DNA of 64,000 nucleotides, taken from Fistularia commersonii. Lineage: Eukaryota > Chordata > Actinopteri > Syngnathiformes > Fistulariidae. The first letter of the stretch is position 1. Every line of letters begins with the position of its first letter. The stretch covers positions 10,074,001 through 10,138,000 of the forward strand of contig JBBMNZ010000027.1 in assembly GCA_037954325.1 (NCBI GenBank), read 5' to 3'. Position numbers and translations under genes: made by a program. This document shows positions 1 through 10,595 of this stretch, piece by piece. Under the pieces are notes generated by a model. The model made no database searches and was not told the origin of the DNA. It worked only from the letters and a program-made list of their open reading frames with translations.

Positions 1-60
1 GAACCGTGCCTGTTGCCAGTGACGCACTGCTCTGCCTCAGGGACCAGGGTCATATGATCG

Positions 61-264
<204 letters not shown>

Positions 265-283
265 GTCTCGCTCTCTGTCGTTC

Positions 284-329
284 TATATAAATATATGTAT
301 ATATCTATATATATATATATAGATATATA
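284..329. repeat. Imperfect (TA)n tract
   Basis: The sequence is almost entirely alternating T and A with a few interruptions. It ends in the TA dinucleotide (328-329) that forms the left target-site duplication of the adjacent MITE. TA-rich tracts are preferred targets for Tc1/mariner-type elements, which fits the insertion seen here. Confidence 0.9.
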
Positions 330-589
330 CAGGAAGTTCTTTATCTTCTTCTGTAATGCAATTAAAAAAAACAAAAATAACTTTTTCATGATACTCTAAT
401 ATTTTGAGATAGGATTTTTGAGTTTTATTAAGATGTAAGCCATAATCACCAATATTAAACTAATAAAAGGCTTGCAATATTTCAGTTGATTTGTAATGAA
501 TCCAGAATGTATGACATTTTTTTTTTGTAATTGCATTACAGGAGATAAAGAACTTTATCACAATATTCTAATTTTCTGAGACAGTCCTG
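330..589 (-). mobile_element. TA-flanked MITE, copy 1 (left end shortened)
   Basis: The right end, gagacagtcctg, is the reverse complement of the CAGGACTGTCTC terminus seen on the copy at 10308. The element is flanked by TA on both sides (328-329 and 590-591). Its interior (roughly 430-540) matches the reverse complement of the interior at 10380-10480, so this copy lies in opposite orientation. The left terminus jumps from CAGGA straight to agttctttatc, so about 25 bases of the terminal inverted repeat are missing. It has no coding capacity. The TA duplication and short palindromic ends suggest mobilisation by a Tc1/mariner-type transposase, which is inferred rather than seen. Confidence 0.85.
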
Positions 590-596
<7 letters not shown>

Positions 597-632
<36 letters not shown>

Positions 633-637
633 TTTTT
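597..637. repeat. (TA)n followed by a T homopolymer
   Basis: Fourteen or so TA units run directly into about 14 T residues. Together with the TA tract at 284-329 it brackets the MITE, so the element appears to have landed inside one longer TA-rich microsatellite. Confidence 0.95.
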
Positions 638-1383
638 GTTCCCTCCAGTGTAAAAAAAAAACCTGCTGTAATCAGTGACACATTTGATTTAATGATGTTA
701 CAATTGAAAGATTAGTATACTAGAATACAATTTCATCCTGCGTGCTGATATTCTGTGCTAGAATTTGAGGATTGTGATGAATGTAATCATTAGCAGCAGG
801 TCTGGTGTTTTGAGAAAAGATCATGAAAAGACTATCCGGGCAAACATGAGGGAGGATGTACATATATCAAAAATGATTTGATCTTCATCACGGCTATGTT
901 TGGATCAATAGCGTGATTATTAGCATAATCTTCAAACCTAATGATCACATCTGGCTGGTGGAGGACAAAGGGGTAATTAAATAGTCTGCAAAAGCATAGA
1001 TTCCATTAATCAAGTTAATGTACAGTTATCTATGCGAGGACCCCGATGCAGAAAAGAGAAAAATGACGGGAAAATTACAGAGCAGCTCGCGGTGTCATTT
1101 GCATGTCCAGCTTTATCTGGAAATGGCGGTTGATGGCAGGCTGTTGCCTGGAGTGGACGCTGCTGCATCCCCAATCTGGCAGCGGACATTCAGCGCGCTT
1201 CGCTGCTGTAAACCCCGCGGCTATTCAGATTTTTTTTTTTTTTGTTTCACAGCTACGACGACAGCGCGGCTCATCAAAAGAACAGGAGGGGGGTTTTAAC
1301 AACGGACAACGGTCGCTCATTTATCTCTGTGTACCGTCCCTTGGTTCCCCCTCAGACGCGGATCTATTTTTAAGACCAGGTAT

Positions 1384-1532
1384 TTGTTTACCCAGGCTTT
1401 TCATTAGCTTGTGGCACTTCATCAATGTAAACAGCGCCGCACCATAAATCACCGGCCACGCTTGTTTCCACCAATGCCATTTAATTTAGTTCTGCTTAAT
1501 TTGGTCGCCTAATTGCATGCATATTCAAAACA
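1384..1532. promoter_or_regulatory. Candidate conserved noncoding element (FOX and homeodomain motifs)
   Basis: TTGTTTAC (about 1384) and TGTAAACA (about 1426) are inverted Forkhead core sites roughly 40 bases apart. They are followed by clustered homeodomain-type cores (TTAATTTAG, CTTAATTTGG, CCTAATTG) and ATGCATAT. An octamer, ATTTGCAT, lies nearby at 1097-1104. Such packing is typical of vertebrate developmental enhancers, but short A/T-rich motifs occur often by chance and I cannot test conservation. Confidence 0.25.
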
Positions 1533-1560
1533 ACCTGGAAGATTGTGATGTTTATGCCTC

Positions 1561-1980
1561 AAATTATGAGCGGAGGAGTTGCAAACGCGGCCGCTTTTGA
1601 AGACCGTCCAAATCGCTGCCGATAACAACTGCGCGACGCTCCGAGGGAATCCGAAATGCCACCCCCATAATTCTCCCCGTACTGTTAAACGTCACATTAT
1701 GCGGGCCGGCTCTCTTACAAAGCGCGGGATCTGTTTTGAATGTCCGATATCGAAAGCGAAAGCGCGGCGGAAAATGGAAACGGAGATGAGTTGACAGGAA
1801 GGCCTTTTTTCTTCCCCGCTTCTCTAATGCGAGAGAAAGGAAAGATGATTTAGCTACGGCTGACCGGCAGAAGCAGGGGCTTCCAAAAGGGGGCTGCGGA
1901 GCGTTCGCGAGGAAGGTTACGCCGCTGTTGTGTGTGGCCAATGTGTGTGAGTGGAGATAAGAGCGGCGGCGGCGCTCAGT
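1561..1980. other. CpG-dense block without a recognised exon
   Basis: Hand counting gives close to 40 CpG dinucleotides in about 420 bases, including CGCGG, GCGCGAC and GGCGGCGGCG. This is well above the neighbouring sequence. No TATA box, start codon context or family-like open frame accompanies it. It could be an intronic CpG island, an alternative promoter or an orphan GC-rich patch. Confidence 0.5.
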
Positions 1981-3800
1981 GAAAGACGGGGGTGCACATT
2001 TGAGGCTCATGAAAGAATTCTGTCAGGAAGGTTATCAGGGCAGCGCCGCGGAGGAGGCCGGGAGGACAAGAATGTGCGGTAACAGACAGTGTTGGGGGAA
2101 ACCGGATCAGCCAAGCGTAGAAAAGGGATTCATCGCACCCCCCGAAACAGCTGGTCTTAACCCCGGCGAAGAACTTAAGTGAATCAATTATTTATTTTAG
2201 GACGTTCGACGCGCGGCTCGGATTTTGGGGTCATTAAGCCGATGGAGATTCATTAAAACCCCACGGGGCCGGCGCTCACCTTAAGAGAGCGAGCAACAGT
2301 GACTTCTTCTTATCTCTCGTGTTAAATGCGAGACACCCCGCCGGCCAGAAGCCGAGTGAAAGGAGTTACAAGCCCATAACAGAGGGCGAGGAGATTAAGT
2401 GACAATGGCTCTCAATCCCACTCCTGCTGTGATGGGAATCAGATTTCCAACGGTGGCGTGTTCATGTCCGGGTGTGTAATTCAGTGCACCCTTATACATA
2501 GTCAAAGAAGGAGGCACGGCGCGGATAGAAACGCGATCGCGCTTTCACTCGCTCTCCAACGCCGCTTTCTACCTTCGGTCAAATACTAATCCATCTTCCT
2601 CACTCTTCACTTCCAATCTCATTCATCAAATACTCAGCAGTCAGGAGGGCCAAAGGAAAGTGTTTGTGGCAAGTGTGTGTTTGTGTGTGCGCACGTCTTG
2701 GAAAGAAGGGTTACGGCAAGGATGAGTGATTAAGCAAACCACAAGTACACAGACTTCCAACACCCCTAACAAGCCAGGAAATTTACATTCCACTGCATAC
2801 CTGTCAGTAGATAGCCCAACAGTGAATAATAACAGTAGACCAAGTGAAGGGGTGAGGGCGCAGACAGTGATAGGGACGGCTCCGGGAAAAAAAAAAAAAA
2901 AAAGAAAAGCCTCTGCAGAAAGAATTAGTCTGCTCTCTGTCCTCTATCATTAATGAAGACAAATCTTTCATGCAGATTGCATTATTGTGTTATAGCATGG
3001 TGGGAGGAAGTGAGCACCAATGACCTCTATTTCTTTAATTTCCTTTTCACCTCATCTCACAGTCCAGAAATAGTGTGGATTCTTATTTATTTATTTACTT
3101 TTTGACGACGCTATCTCTTTTGGATAGTTACAATTTGACGTTACAGCTGGAATAGAAATATAGAGGTGCGATTTGTACTACTTTAAACGGTTTGATTTAT
3201 CAATATATTTCAAGTCTAACCTGCTGATTTTACTTAAAACTTCAATTTTTGAGAGAAAATACACTATTTCAGGGCATAAATACTTAAATTCATCCCAGGT
3301 TGTTTGAGTCCCCTTTTCCCATGTTTTGTAACATGAGCGGTTAAGAGAGAAAAATGCAGCAATAAGGGGTTTAGACAGAGTAATCATTTCGCTATGATTG
3401 CCTTTCGAGACACATTACACTCAGCCACGTGGGAGTATAAAACAAAAAACGGCCATTGAGTTGTGGCGTTGTATCACGGTTGCAGGTCACAACTTGTCTG
3501 ATGTCCCCAGGGCTGCCGAAAAAGAAAAAAGGGAGGGATAAGGAGAAGGATTCTAGGGGCCCAAGCCTGACAGAGAGGCCCCTAATAAAACTGCTATACA
3601 GATATAGAATTACATAGCAATATATTATATAAAATTCATAATATATTTCATTTATAAAGTTCTCATAACACTATCTTTTAAGGTTTTGGAAACAACACCC
3701 CATCTCTTTGCATTTTTTTTGCGTAAAAGGGCCCTGTAAGACTTCTTTACATGGAGCCCAAAATGCCTGGCGGTGTCCCTGGATGTGCCACACACAGATC

Positions 3801-3850
3801 CTAGGATGACATAGGACGACATAGGATGGCATAGGATTGCATGGGATGAC
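3801..3850. repeat. 10-bp minisatellite, five units
   Basis: Five consecutive decamers related to ATAGGATGAC differ from one another by one or two bases (ctaggatgac, ataggacgac, ataggatggc, ataggattgc, atgggatgac). It explains the repetitive minus-strand frame over this spot. Confidence 0.9.
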
Positions 3851-5211
3851 ATACTAAAAACTGACGCACTTGGAGATTGAAAGACAATAAATGTAACTGC
3901 AACAACATTCTAAACTAGTCAAACAACAGGTGCATTTAAGCCGGGTGCTACAGCTTCAGTCATGTCCAGAAGGATGAAGGGGGCAGCGAGAATAAGTTCG
4001 TCACTGAATTTTTTATAAGGTTTTCACGTCCGCAGCTTCTTTTTTTTGTGCAATTAAAAGCACACGATTCTTAAATCATGTCTCCCCCCCATTTTATGGG
4101 ATTATTTACAATTTGGTTTCAGGTTGTGCACCCATAATTTTTTTATTTTTTTTATTTATTTTTTTGCACTTACCTGAAAGTATGTAAATATAATATGGTC
4201 TACATTCATTCTGCATCAAATGTTATGACACTTCAGTCATGAGTGCAATGGTAAATATGGGACTTTCAGTAGTCATAAAGACATGCGTGTCTATTCCAAG
4301 CCGTGGAAATTTTTTCGACACCACGGGTAAGCTGGTGACAGTGATCAGAACCCTTTGGTGCACAATCAAAAATAAAAAGGTGCACAAGCCTGTGAAAAAT
4401 CTCATAAAGTCCCTTCATTTTCGGATCCAAAACTGGTAAACTCTCATACCTGCAAATGCACGACGGCTTAGTTGTTAGGAATGTTTCACCCTTTTTATTA
4501 TTTTTTGTTTCCCCAGAAAGGAAGAAATTATTTCTGCCTTTAAAATAATAATAATATAAAAATGGAGCTGTGCGGTACCAAGCTATGTTTGAAGTGCAGC
4601 CTTCTTTTGGAGAAACTACAGAAAAACAATATTCTGTTCTCCATTTTCCAATTGACGCTGACATCCGACGAAAATTAAACATCATCAAAAACGGGAGGCT
4701 CTCTGTAAATGAGGGGTTGAAAGCAGGATGCTTTGGTAAATAATGTCCTATACAAACTCTTCTGAGTGCTGCTTGACAGAAAAATAATGAGGCAGAGAAG
4801 CAAAGTCATTAAGAATGCAGCGTCCCGTATTTGACTAATCACTCGCCGGGGCGGATCAACGTGACTGCTAGCAAGACTCCTGCATGTGTTGTTCACAAAT
4901 GAAGATAAGGAACATGAATTAAAAGGTAATTCTGGAAGAAAAAAAACTATATACACACATTAAGTTTTGCCCAAACCCCATAAAATATATTATAATCGTT
5001 TAACACATAAATGGTGCACAGATATTAAAAAAAAATTAAGATAATTTTAACCTTTTTGAAGTGCTGACATATAACCTTTGAGTGAAGAGAGAGGCGGTTC
5101 TCTCATTACCTGCAAGTATGCATCAAACACTCCCTTGGGTCTTTTTTTTTTCTTCCTCTCCACAAATGATATTCATGAGATTGTGACCATGCAATACCGG
5201 AAAAAAGACAT

Positions 5212-5249
<38 letters not shown>

Positions 5250-5263
5250 CAACACACACACAC
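5212..5263. repeat. (CA)n microsatellite
   Basis: About 17 pure CA units are followed by an interrupted tail (tacc, then aacacacaca). It encodes only Thr/His or Val/Cys strings on either strand. Confidence 0.97.
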
Positions 5264-8093
5264 TCTTAAGAGACCCAATTCCCGATTCAGCCATACCGTT
5301 ACCGTTCTGTCACCTGTTGCTGCTGGTTCAACCTCTCGTCTTCCTCCTAAATAATATTAATAGTAAAATGACCCAAAGAAATCTATCACCTGGACGTCCT
5401 AATTGTTTTCTAATCATTTGCAACCTGCAGCTCCATGAGCATGGAGAAACTGGAGGTGACCGATATGTCGTCAGACAGTTTCATTGGTGGACAAGAGGTT
5501 TTTCAAAACTACAATGGCAACGGCATACAATATAATATAGCATGTATATACCCATTGTGGTTGAAGCATGAGCACCGCAGCCCCTGATGTGAATATCATG
5601 AATATATTTACATACAAAAGTAAATGTCTGTCACAGTGTTGTTGTACGTCAACGCCCTGTTATTACATCAGTATCTCGACGGAGACAAACTGATAGCTAA
5701 GACTTTGACAGTTGACCTTGATCTTTTTTTTTTTTTTTGTAACAAGGTCAATACTCGGTTTAAACATCAATTTGCACTTAATTTATTATTAACTTAACAA
5801 ATGTCTGCTTGATGTCTCCCTGACATTATGCTGACATCTGGGGTGGCTGCTTGCTTCAACGTCATGTGTAGAAATTAGCTCTGCCATGAAAACACGCCAG
5901 TAGGTGTCAGATATTGGCATCTGCATTTGTCAGTTTTTCCCTGAAAGTGAAACCAAGGACTGACAGTGACTTGTCAATGTATGCTGACATTTATTCTATT
6001 AATACTAGGTTTTGATTCTATCTTAATTCAAGCAGAAATGGTTTTTGTAATATATCAATATGCGATATGTGATACCTTCCAAATGCTTTGCAGGGTTGAG
6101 AATCAGCCATTATCTCTGTAAGAATGAGTGTCTGTTCCTTAGTCACACACCAGCTTAATAGAGCAAGGTCGGGGGTTTTCTTTGATTTGGAAAATTATAT
6201 TGCCTACGGCTGCAACATGGATTATGGGATGTTGATGTTCAATTAATGATTATAGCGTGCTGTTGCAACCGCGATCATAATTAAATCAGAAATACCACAA
6301 GCTAGGAATGTGGAACCCTGCTAGTACGCTCAAAAAAAGCATTACCTCCATGTTTCCTTGGATACACTGTTTTGCAATTTTCACTGTCTGCTGCCCTATA
6401 TGGACAATTCTAATAGCAATTTATCATCATTTTAGTCGAATGCAACATATGTTCTCTATTTCAGCGTGAAATATTGTGATCATTGTCTCCTACCTATCTG
6501 CCCATCAAATATGCCAGGGTTTAATAATCTTTCATTCCTGCTATTTCTAATAAAATTAGTCTTATTGAAATAGCATGTAAATGCATCAGTGTATTCAGCA
6601 TGAATAGAAGTATGAGCAGGAGATTAAAAAAAAAAAAAAATCAATAAGAAAACACAACAAATTTATGAAAAAAGAGTTCAGCGTATAATGAAATGTAGAT
6701 GCAAATGTCGCATTATTTTCAAATCCCTTCATCTGGTGAGATCAGATTTACATGTGTACAAGCTCAATTATTCCTCCAAGTGTAAAAACAAATTATACCA
6801 CATAGCAGTTAGCCTTTGGACCTCCTGCATTTTCAAAAGCTTCCCATTTGGCTGAGATAAAAAAAAAAAAAGAAATCATAAAAGTCATAAAGGGCTTAGT
6901 CACCCCGCTGTTATTACTTTTCATTCTCAAGTATATTGACATTGACAATCTTGAACAAGATAAAGCTGTTTTTTTTATATATTTTTTTTCATTCCTTCAT
7001 ATAAGCATTACTTTATGATGATAAAGAACATAGCTGGCTCCAGGGACGGAGCACAGAAGCTTCAGGTAAGACCCACACGATATTTGTATGGGTCAGCACT
7101 AGCCTGGCCTACAGCTCCTTCAAGTAGCAGGAAATATATATTTCAATAAAAACTGCATTACTCTCATCTTCTCGGCAGTTTCCACCCTGTCCAATGAAAG
7201 GAACGTCTCCACAGTAAAATTAAGCATCTGGGTCATGTCATTCAAATCAACTAAATTTGAATGGGATTATTTTTGACTTCCTGACTTCTGGACTCAAGTA
7301 TTAAAAAATTTACACTGCGACCCAAAAGACTTAACTTGCTGAATAAATCATATCCAAAAATGGCTATAAATATAAAAACACAGTTGTGACTACAATAACT
7401 GATTGATTGTGTAGTGTGAGTAGTAGTGTTGAATAGACAACACATTCAACATGTACAGCATATATTTTCTCTTAGGTCAAACTTAAAGTTGTATAGCAAA
7501 GCGGTTTTAAAATGTCACATTGCGTGGACGTTAAGATCCGGATTCTTGGAAGCTGTTGGATTCTCACGAGTTTAAAAGATCAAGATCAGCTGCCGCGGGA
7601 ATATTAAAATCAAACTGCTGATGGGAAACAGAAACCTGAATGCATTTTCCTTAACTTGAAAAAATCTAAATACCTTTACATGCAAAAGGTGGCGCAGTAG
7701 GGGATCTAAGTACAAGCTCACATGTAACAGATACAGTGTTACCGGATTCTTGTTTTCATTCGAAAGGACTTCCCGCATAATCCAACAGCGGTAGCCACGG
7801 CCAGCTGATCATATCGGCTCACTTGGATATCAACTTCGCTCTAGTTCAAGCGGCAGCGTCCAAAAGTCATCATGCGTCGATACAGAAAAAAAAAAAAGAA
7901 ACACACCCCACCCCTGTCTCAAGTTTGGTACCTGTGAGGGGTTTAGAGTTGCAGTCCTTTCTTCTTTGGGGAACTGATCCAGTGCCACTTACTGAGCCCT
8001 CGTAGCTAATGCAGTCATAACAAAGCAGAGCTGTTCAAGGATGACAAAAAGAAAAAAATATATATATGTATGTATATAAGGAGAAAAAGGGCG

Positions 8094-8124
<31 letters not shown>

Positions 8125-8961
8125 GGAGGAAAGGGTTGCTGATTTTTTCGCTGTAAAAACAGAAAAATTTGATTTTTTCCATGTTATTTTTTAAGATTCG
8201 GGGGTACATCTCAGTGCTCAGAACGGAGATCTTTCCAGGAACAGCCCTGTTTGATGTTATGGCTGTGTTAGCCATGCTGAAGCTCTCAAAACCACGATGA
8301 CTACTTTCACCTTCATGCACTTGCAAAATCAATCATGCCACCCCTCCCTCCCCCGAGTGGGAAAGATACCAGCTACAAAGGCAACAGTTGGCTAAAAGCT
8401 GCAGAGAGTAGAAAGGGCACCTGCAAATAAACATTGCGAGGGCTACAAGACACGAGGGAAAGAATGTGTGTTTTCTAGCGGCCGCAGCAGCCGAAGCGCA
8501 GATACTGTCAGAGGCAATAATCACATATTAAAGCTGGAAAAAGAGACACCTGTGTTAGTGAAACAGAGCGGCGAATAGTTCAGATTTAACTGGGTTAAAA
8601 GGGGGGAAAATTCAGAAAAGGCAACCGTTAATACAACAGTCATCATTCAACCGAAGCGCACAGTTAAGATTCACTGCCTGTCTGTGGAGCTTAGAGGCTC
8701 AATTTCCATTTTTACATATTGTTTAAAAAAAAAACGTCTATTCAATTTGAAAATTGAATGGACTAATTTATACATGTTGCCTTACAACCAACCAGTTAAG
8801 TGAAACGTGCAAAGAGACATGCTACTATTAACAAATGGGCAAAATTACAATAGTTCACGGTGTTCTTTTTGCACGACATATTATCGGGATACGTTTATGC
8901 GAGGAATCGATTTCCCGAAGTTTAAAACCGAGTTGAGTCTCCTGTATATTTGTCAGTGTAC
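5264..8961. other. Noncoding stretch, inferred shf intron downstream of the exon
   Basis: No exon was found. In particular I looked on the minus strand for the SH2 domain of SHF (WYHGAISR and LVRNSE type motifs) and for the linker that follows the exon at 8962-9180, and saw neither. The DNA is A/T-rich, with A or T runs near 5725, 6626, 6860 and 8099. If the gene is intact its next exon lies to the left of position 1, making this intron longer than 8.9 kb. Confidence 0.6.
8099..8124. repeat. A homopolymer, 26 bases
   Basis: This is one of six A/T runs of 25-26 bases in the window. No retrotransposon 3' end is recognisable immediately upstream on either strand. Confidence 0.97.
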
Positions 8962-9180
8962 CTGCAAAGGCTTTGGAAATTCTCTCCTTCTTCCACTCCC
9001 AGGGTTGGTCGTACTCTTCCGGGGGTCGCTCATCATCCTGCGGTAGCCGGCTTTCCCTGGGGCAACGGGAGCGCTCCGGGTCCGAGTCGCCGCCGTTCTC
9101 CGCTGGCTCGTACGGCGTGTCATACAGGGGAAGTTGCTTTACGGAGCTCTCCTTGGGCCCTCGCCCGCCTGACCGGATTT
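8962..9180 (-). CDS. shf: SHF-type SH2 adaptor protein, one internal exon
   Basis: This exon encodes part of an SHB/SHD/SHE/SHF-family cytoplasmic adaptor. These proteins couple receptor tyrosine kinases to downstream signalling through a C-terminal SH2 domain and N-terminal phosphotyrosine motifs. On the minus strand a pyrimidine-rich tract ending ttccttgcag precedes the exon at 9180, and GCAG|GTACAC marks the donor after 8962. The 219 nt give 72 whole codons plus a split codon at each end (phase 1 to phase 1), so the exon can be skipped without a frameshift. Codons 17-25 read PLYDTPYEP and codons 44-72 read RLPQDDERPPEEY then DQPWEWKKERISKAFA. YDTP (19-22) and YDQP (56-59) are YxxP motifs of the kind bound by CRK-type SH2 domains. 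From memory, human SHF has nearly the same RPPEEYDQPWEWKKERISKAFAV segment, whereas SHB has a different sequence after PWEW. The donor is weak beyond GT. The SH2 domain and N-terminus are outside the window or not recognised. Family assignment is very secure; SHF over a paralogue is likely. Confidence 0.93.
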
Positions 9181-9514
9181 CTGCAAGGAAGAAACGCCAA
9201 ACATCAATTATGTGTCTCTTAAATAAGACTTTATTGAAGTCGGCGGTTCGGCGGGGTAATAACCACTGGCCAAGGATGACAGATTAATGTTACTGACTAT
9301 GCGTTCTGCAATATTTTTATGATCCGACCTAGGGGGGTTTAACTTAAAGACCAAACAGTTGAGCGTTTACAGAGTCAGCTCGCCAGCACCTCATTAAAAG
9401 CAAAATGAATCTTAAAATATTTTTTTCTTATCACGCAGTTTCTTTTCACCATTACAGCGACAATAAGAAGTACCAGTGATACAGCAGAAGCCCACCTGGG
9501 GCGAATGATGCCGA
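9181..9514. other. Short intronic spacer upstream of the shf exon
   Basis: This holds the pyrimidine tract and acceptor of the shf exon at its left edge. The rest is unique sequence with no recognised element, up to the LINE 3' end at about 9515. Confidence 0.6.
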
Positions 9515-10010
9515 TCTTCTACTTCTTCTTTCGGCTTTTCCCTTGAGGGGTCGCCACAGCCAATCAACCTTCTCCATCCAACCCTATTCTCTGTATCCTC
9601 CTCTCTCATGCCAACTACCTTCATATCCTCTCTTACTACATCCATAAATCTTCTCTTTGGTCTTCCTCCAGACCTCCTGCCTGGCAGCTCCAATTCCATC
9701 ATCCGTCTACCAATATAGTCACTTCCCCTCTTCTGTACGTGACCCAACCGTCTCAGTCTGGCTTCTCTGAACATCTCAAAACATCTAACATGTTCTGTCT
9801 GATGGACTCATTCCTGATCCTATCCCCCCCTGGTCACTCCCAAAGAGAACCTTAGCATCTTCATCTCTGCGACCTCCAGCTCTGCCTGCTGTCTTTTCGT
9901 CATTATAACTTTTTCTAAACCATGCAGCATCGCTGGTCTCGCCGCTGTCTTCTACATCTTTCTTTTCATTCTGGACAATAGTCTTCTATCGGATGTTACC
10001 TCTGACACGT
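9515..10010 (-). mobile_element. LINE C-terminal fragment (antisense, degenerate)
   Basis: Read on the minus strand this is the tail of a non-LTR retrotransposon polyprotein common in teleosts. In order come TAARPAMLHGLEK, AELEVAEMKMLRFSLGVTRG, then after frame breaks a frame with FREARLRRLGHVQKR, YIGRRMMELELPGRR, GRPKRRFMDVVREDM and RRLIGCGDPSREKPKEE. The 3' untranslated end reads GGCGACCCCTCAAGGGAAAA and ends in an AAG-rich tract, as in many fish copies. The frame is open for 120 codons at 9412-9774, but stops and frameshifts upstream make it dead. It is 5'-truncated, as usual for target-primed insertion. The clade is uncertain (RTE- or Rex-like). The reverse-transcriptase core is absent. 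Confidence 0.9.
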
Positions 10011-10114
10011 GCTGTGAATTATGATGATGAGGAGTTAAAATAATTTGAAAAAAACGTAATCCATTTGGTCCATCTAGTTTTAAAAATAACCCAAAAAGGC
10101 CAATGTTGGTCGGC

Positions 10115-10307
10115 CCTGTAATAACGGTGCAATGTTATAGTTAACACTTGATCGGTTCAAAAGATGATATAACTTTCACACTCCATAGATAGTTTATAAG
10201 ATACAGGGATAAATACCCGATAAGAAATGTCAGTCCTTAAAAACAATTAATCAGAAGGATCAATTCCCTATTTTTTCTGACTTGAACAAAAAGGGGCTTT
10301 CCAAATA
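10115..10307 (+). repeat. Composite interspersed repeat, copy A (block next to MITE)
   Basis: It begins cctgtaataacggtgcaatg, which recurs at 21257 as cctgtaataacagtgcaatg. The block from about 10166 (gatataactttcacactcc) to ctttccaaata at 10307 matches the reverse complement of about 21340-21497. In both copies the block abuts a MITE terminus (caggactgtc here). The terminal sequence points the same way in the two copies while the internal block is inverted, which implies terminal inverted repeats on a larger parent element. Its class is not recognised. Confidence 0.8.
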
Positions 10308-10595
10308 CAGGACTGTCCCAGAAAATTTAAATATTGTGATAAAGTTCTTTATCTTCTGTAATGCAATTACAAAAAACAAAGATGTTATACATTCTGGATT
10401 CATTACAAATCAACTGAAATATTGCTGGCCTTTTATTATTGTAATATTGCTGATTATGGCTGACACCTTAAGAAAAATCAAAAATCCTATCTCAAAATAT
10501 TAAAATATCATGTGAAAATATTTTTTGCTTTTTTAATTGCATTACAGAAGATAAAGAACTTTATCACGATATTCGAATTTTCTGAGACGGTCCTA
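10308..10595 (+). mobile_element. TA-flanked MITE, copy 2 (most complete)
   Basis: The left end is CAGGACTGTCCCAGAAAATT and the right end is gaattttctgagacggtcct, imperfect inverted repeats of more than 60 bases that include tgataaagttctttatcttc and its complement. TA flanks both sides (10306-10307 and 10596-10597). It is 288 bases long without a transposase frame. It resembles a MITE I remember as widespread in fishes. The terminal repeats are diverged by several substitutions, so it is not recent. Confidence 0.88.

Larger units (their letters stand above)
638..5211. other. Noncoding stretch, no gene recognised
   Basis: No open frame here resembles a protein I recognise and none is flanked by convincing splice sites in a consistent reading frame. 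The longest frame (1564-2010, minus) is arginine-rich and follows the local GC content. Contents worth noting are a Forkhead/homeodomain motif cluster near 1384-1532, a CpG-dense block at 1561-1980, an A run near 2887-2902 and a small minisatellite at 3801-3850. By position this would be the intron downstream of the shf exon at 8962-9180. Confidence 0.7.

Noticed and set aside
1564..2010. 148-codon minus-strand frame
   Set aside because: It follows from the CpG-dense composition. It is Arg/Ser/Pro-rich without family resemblance or splice sites in phase.
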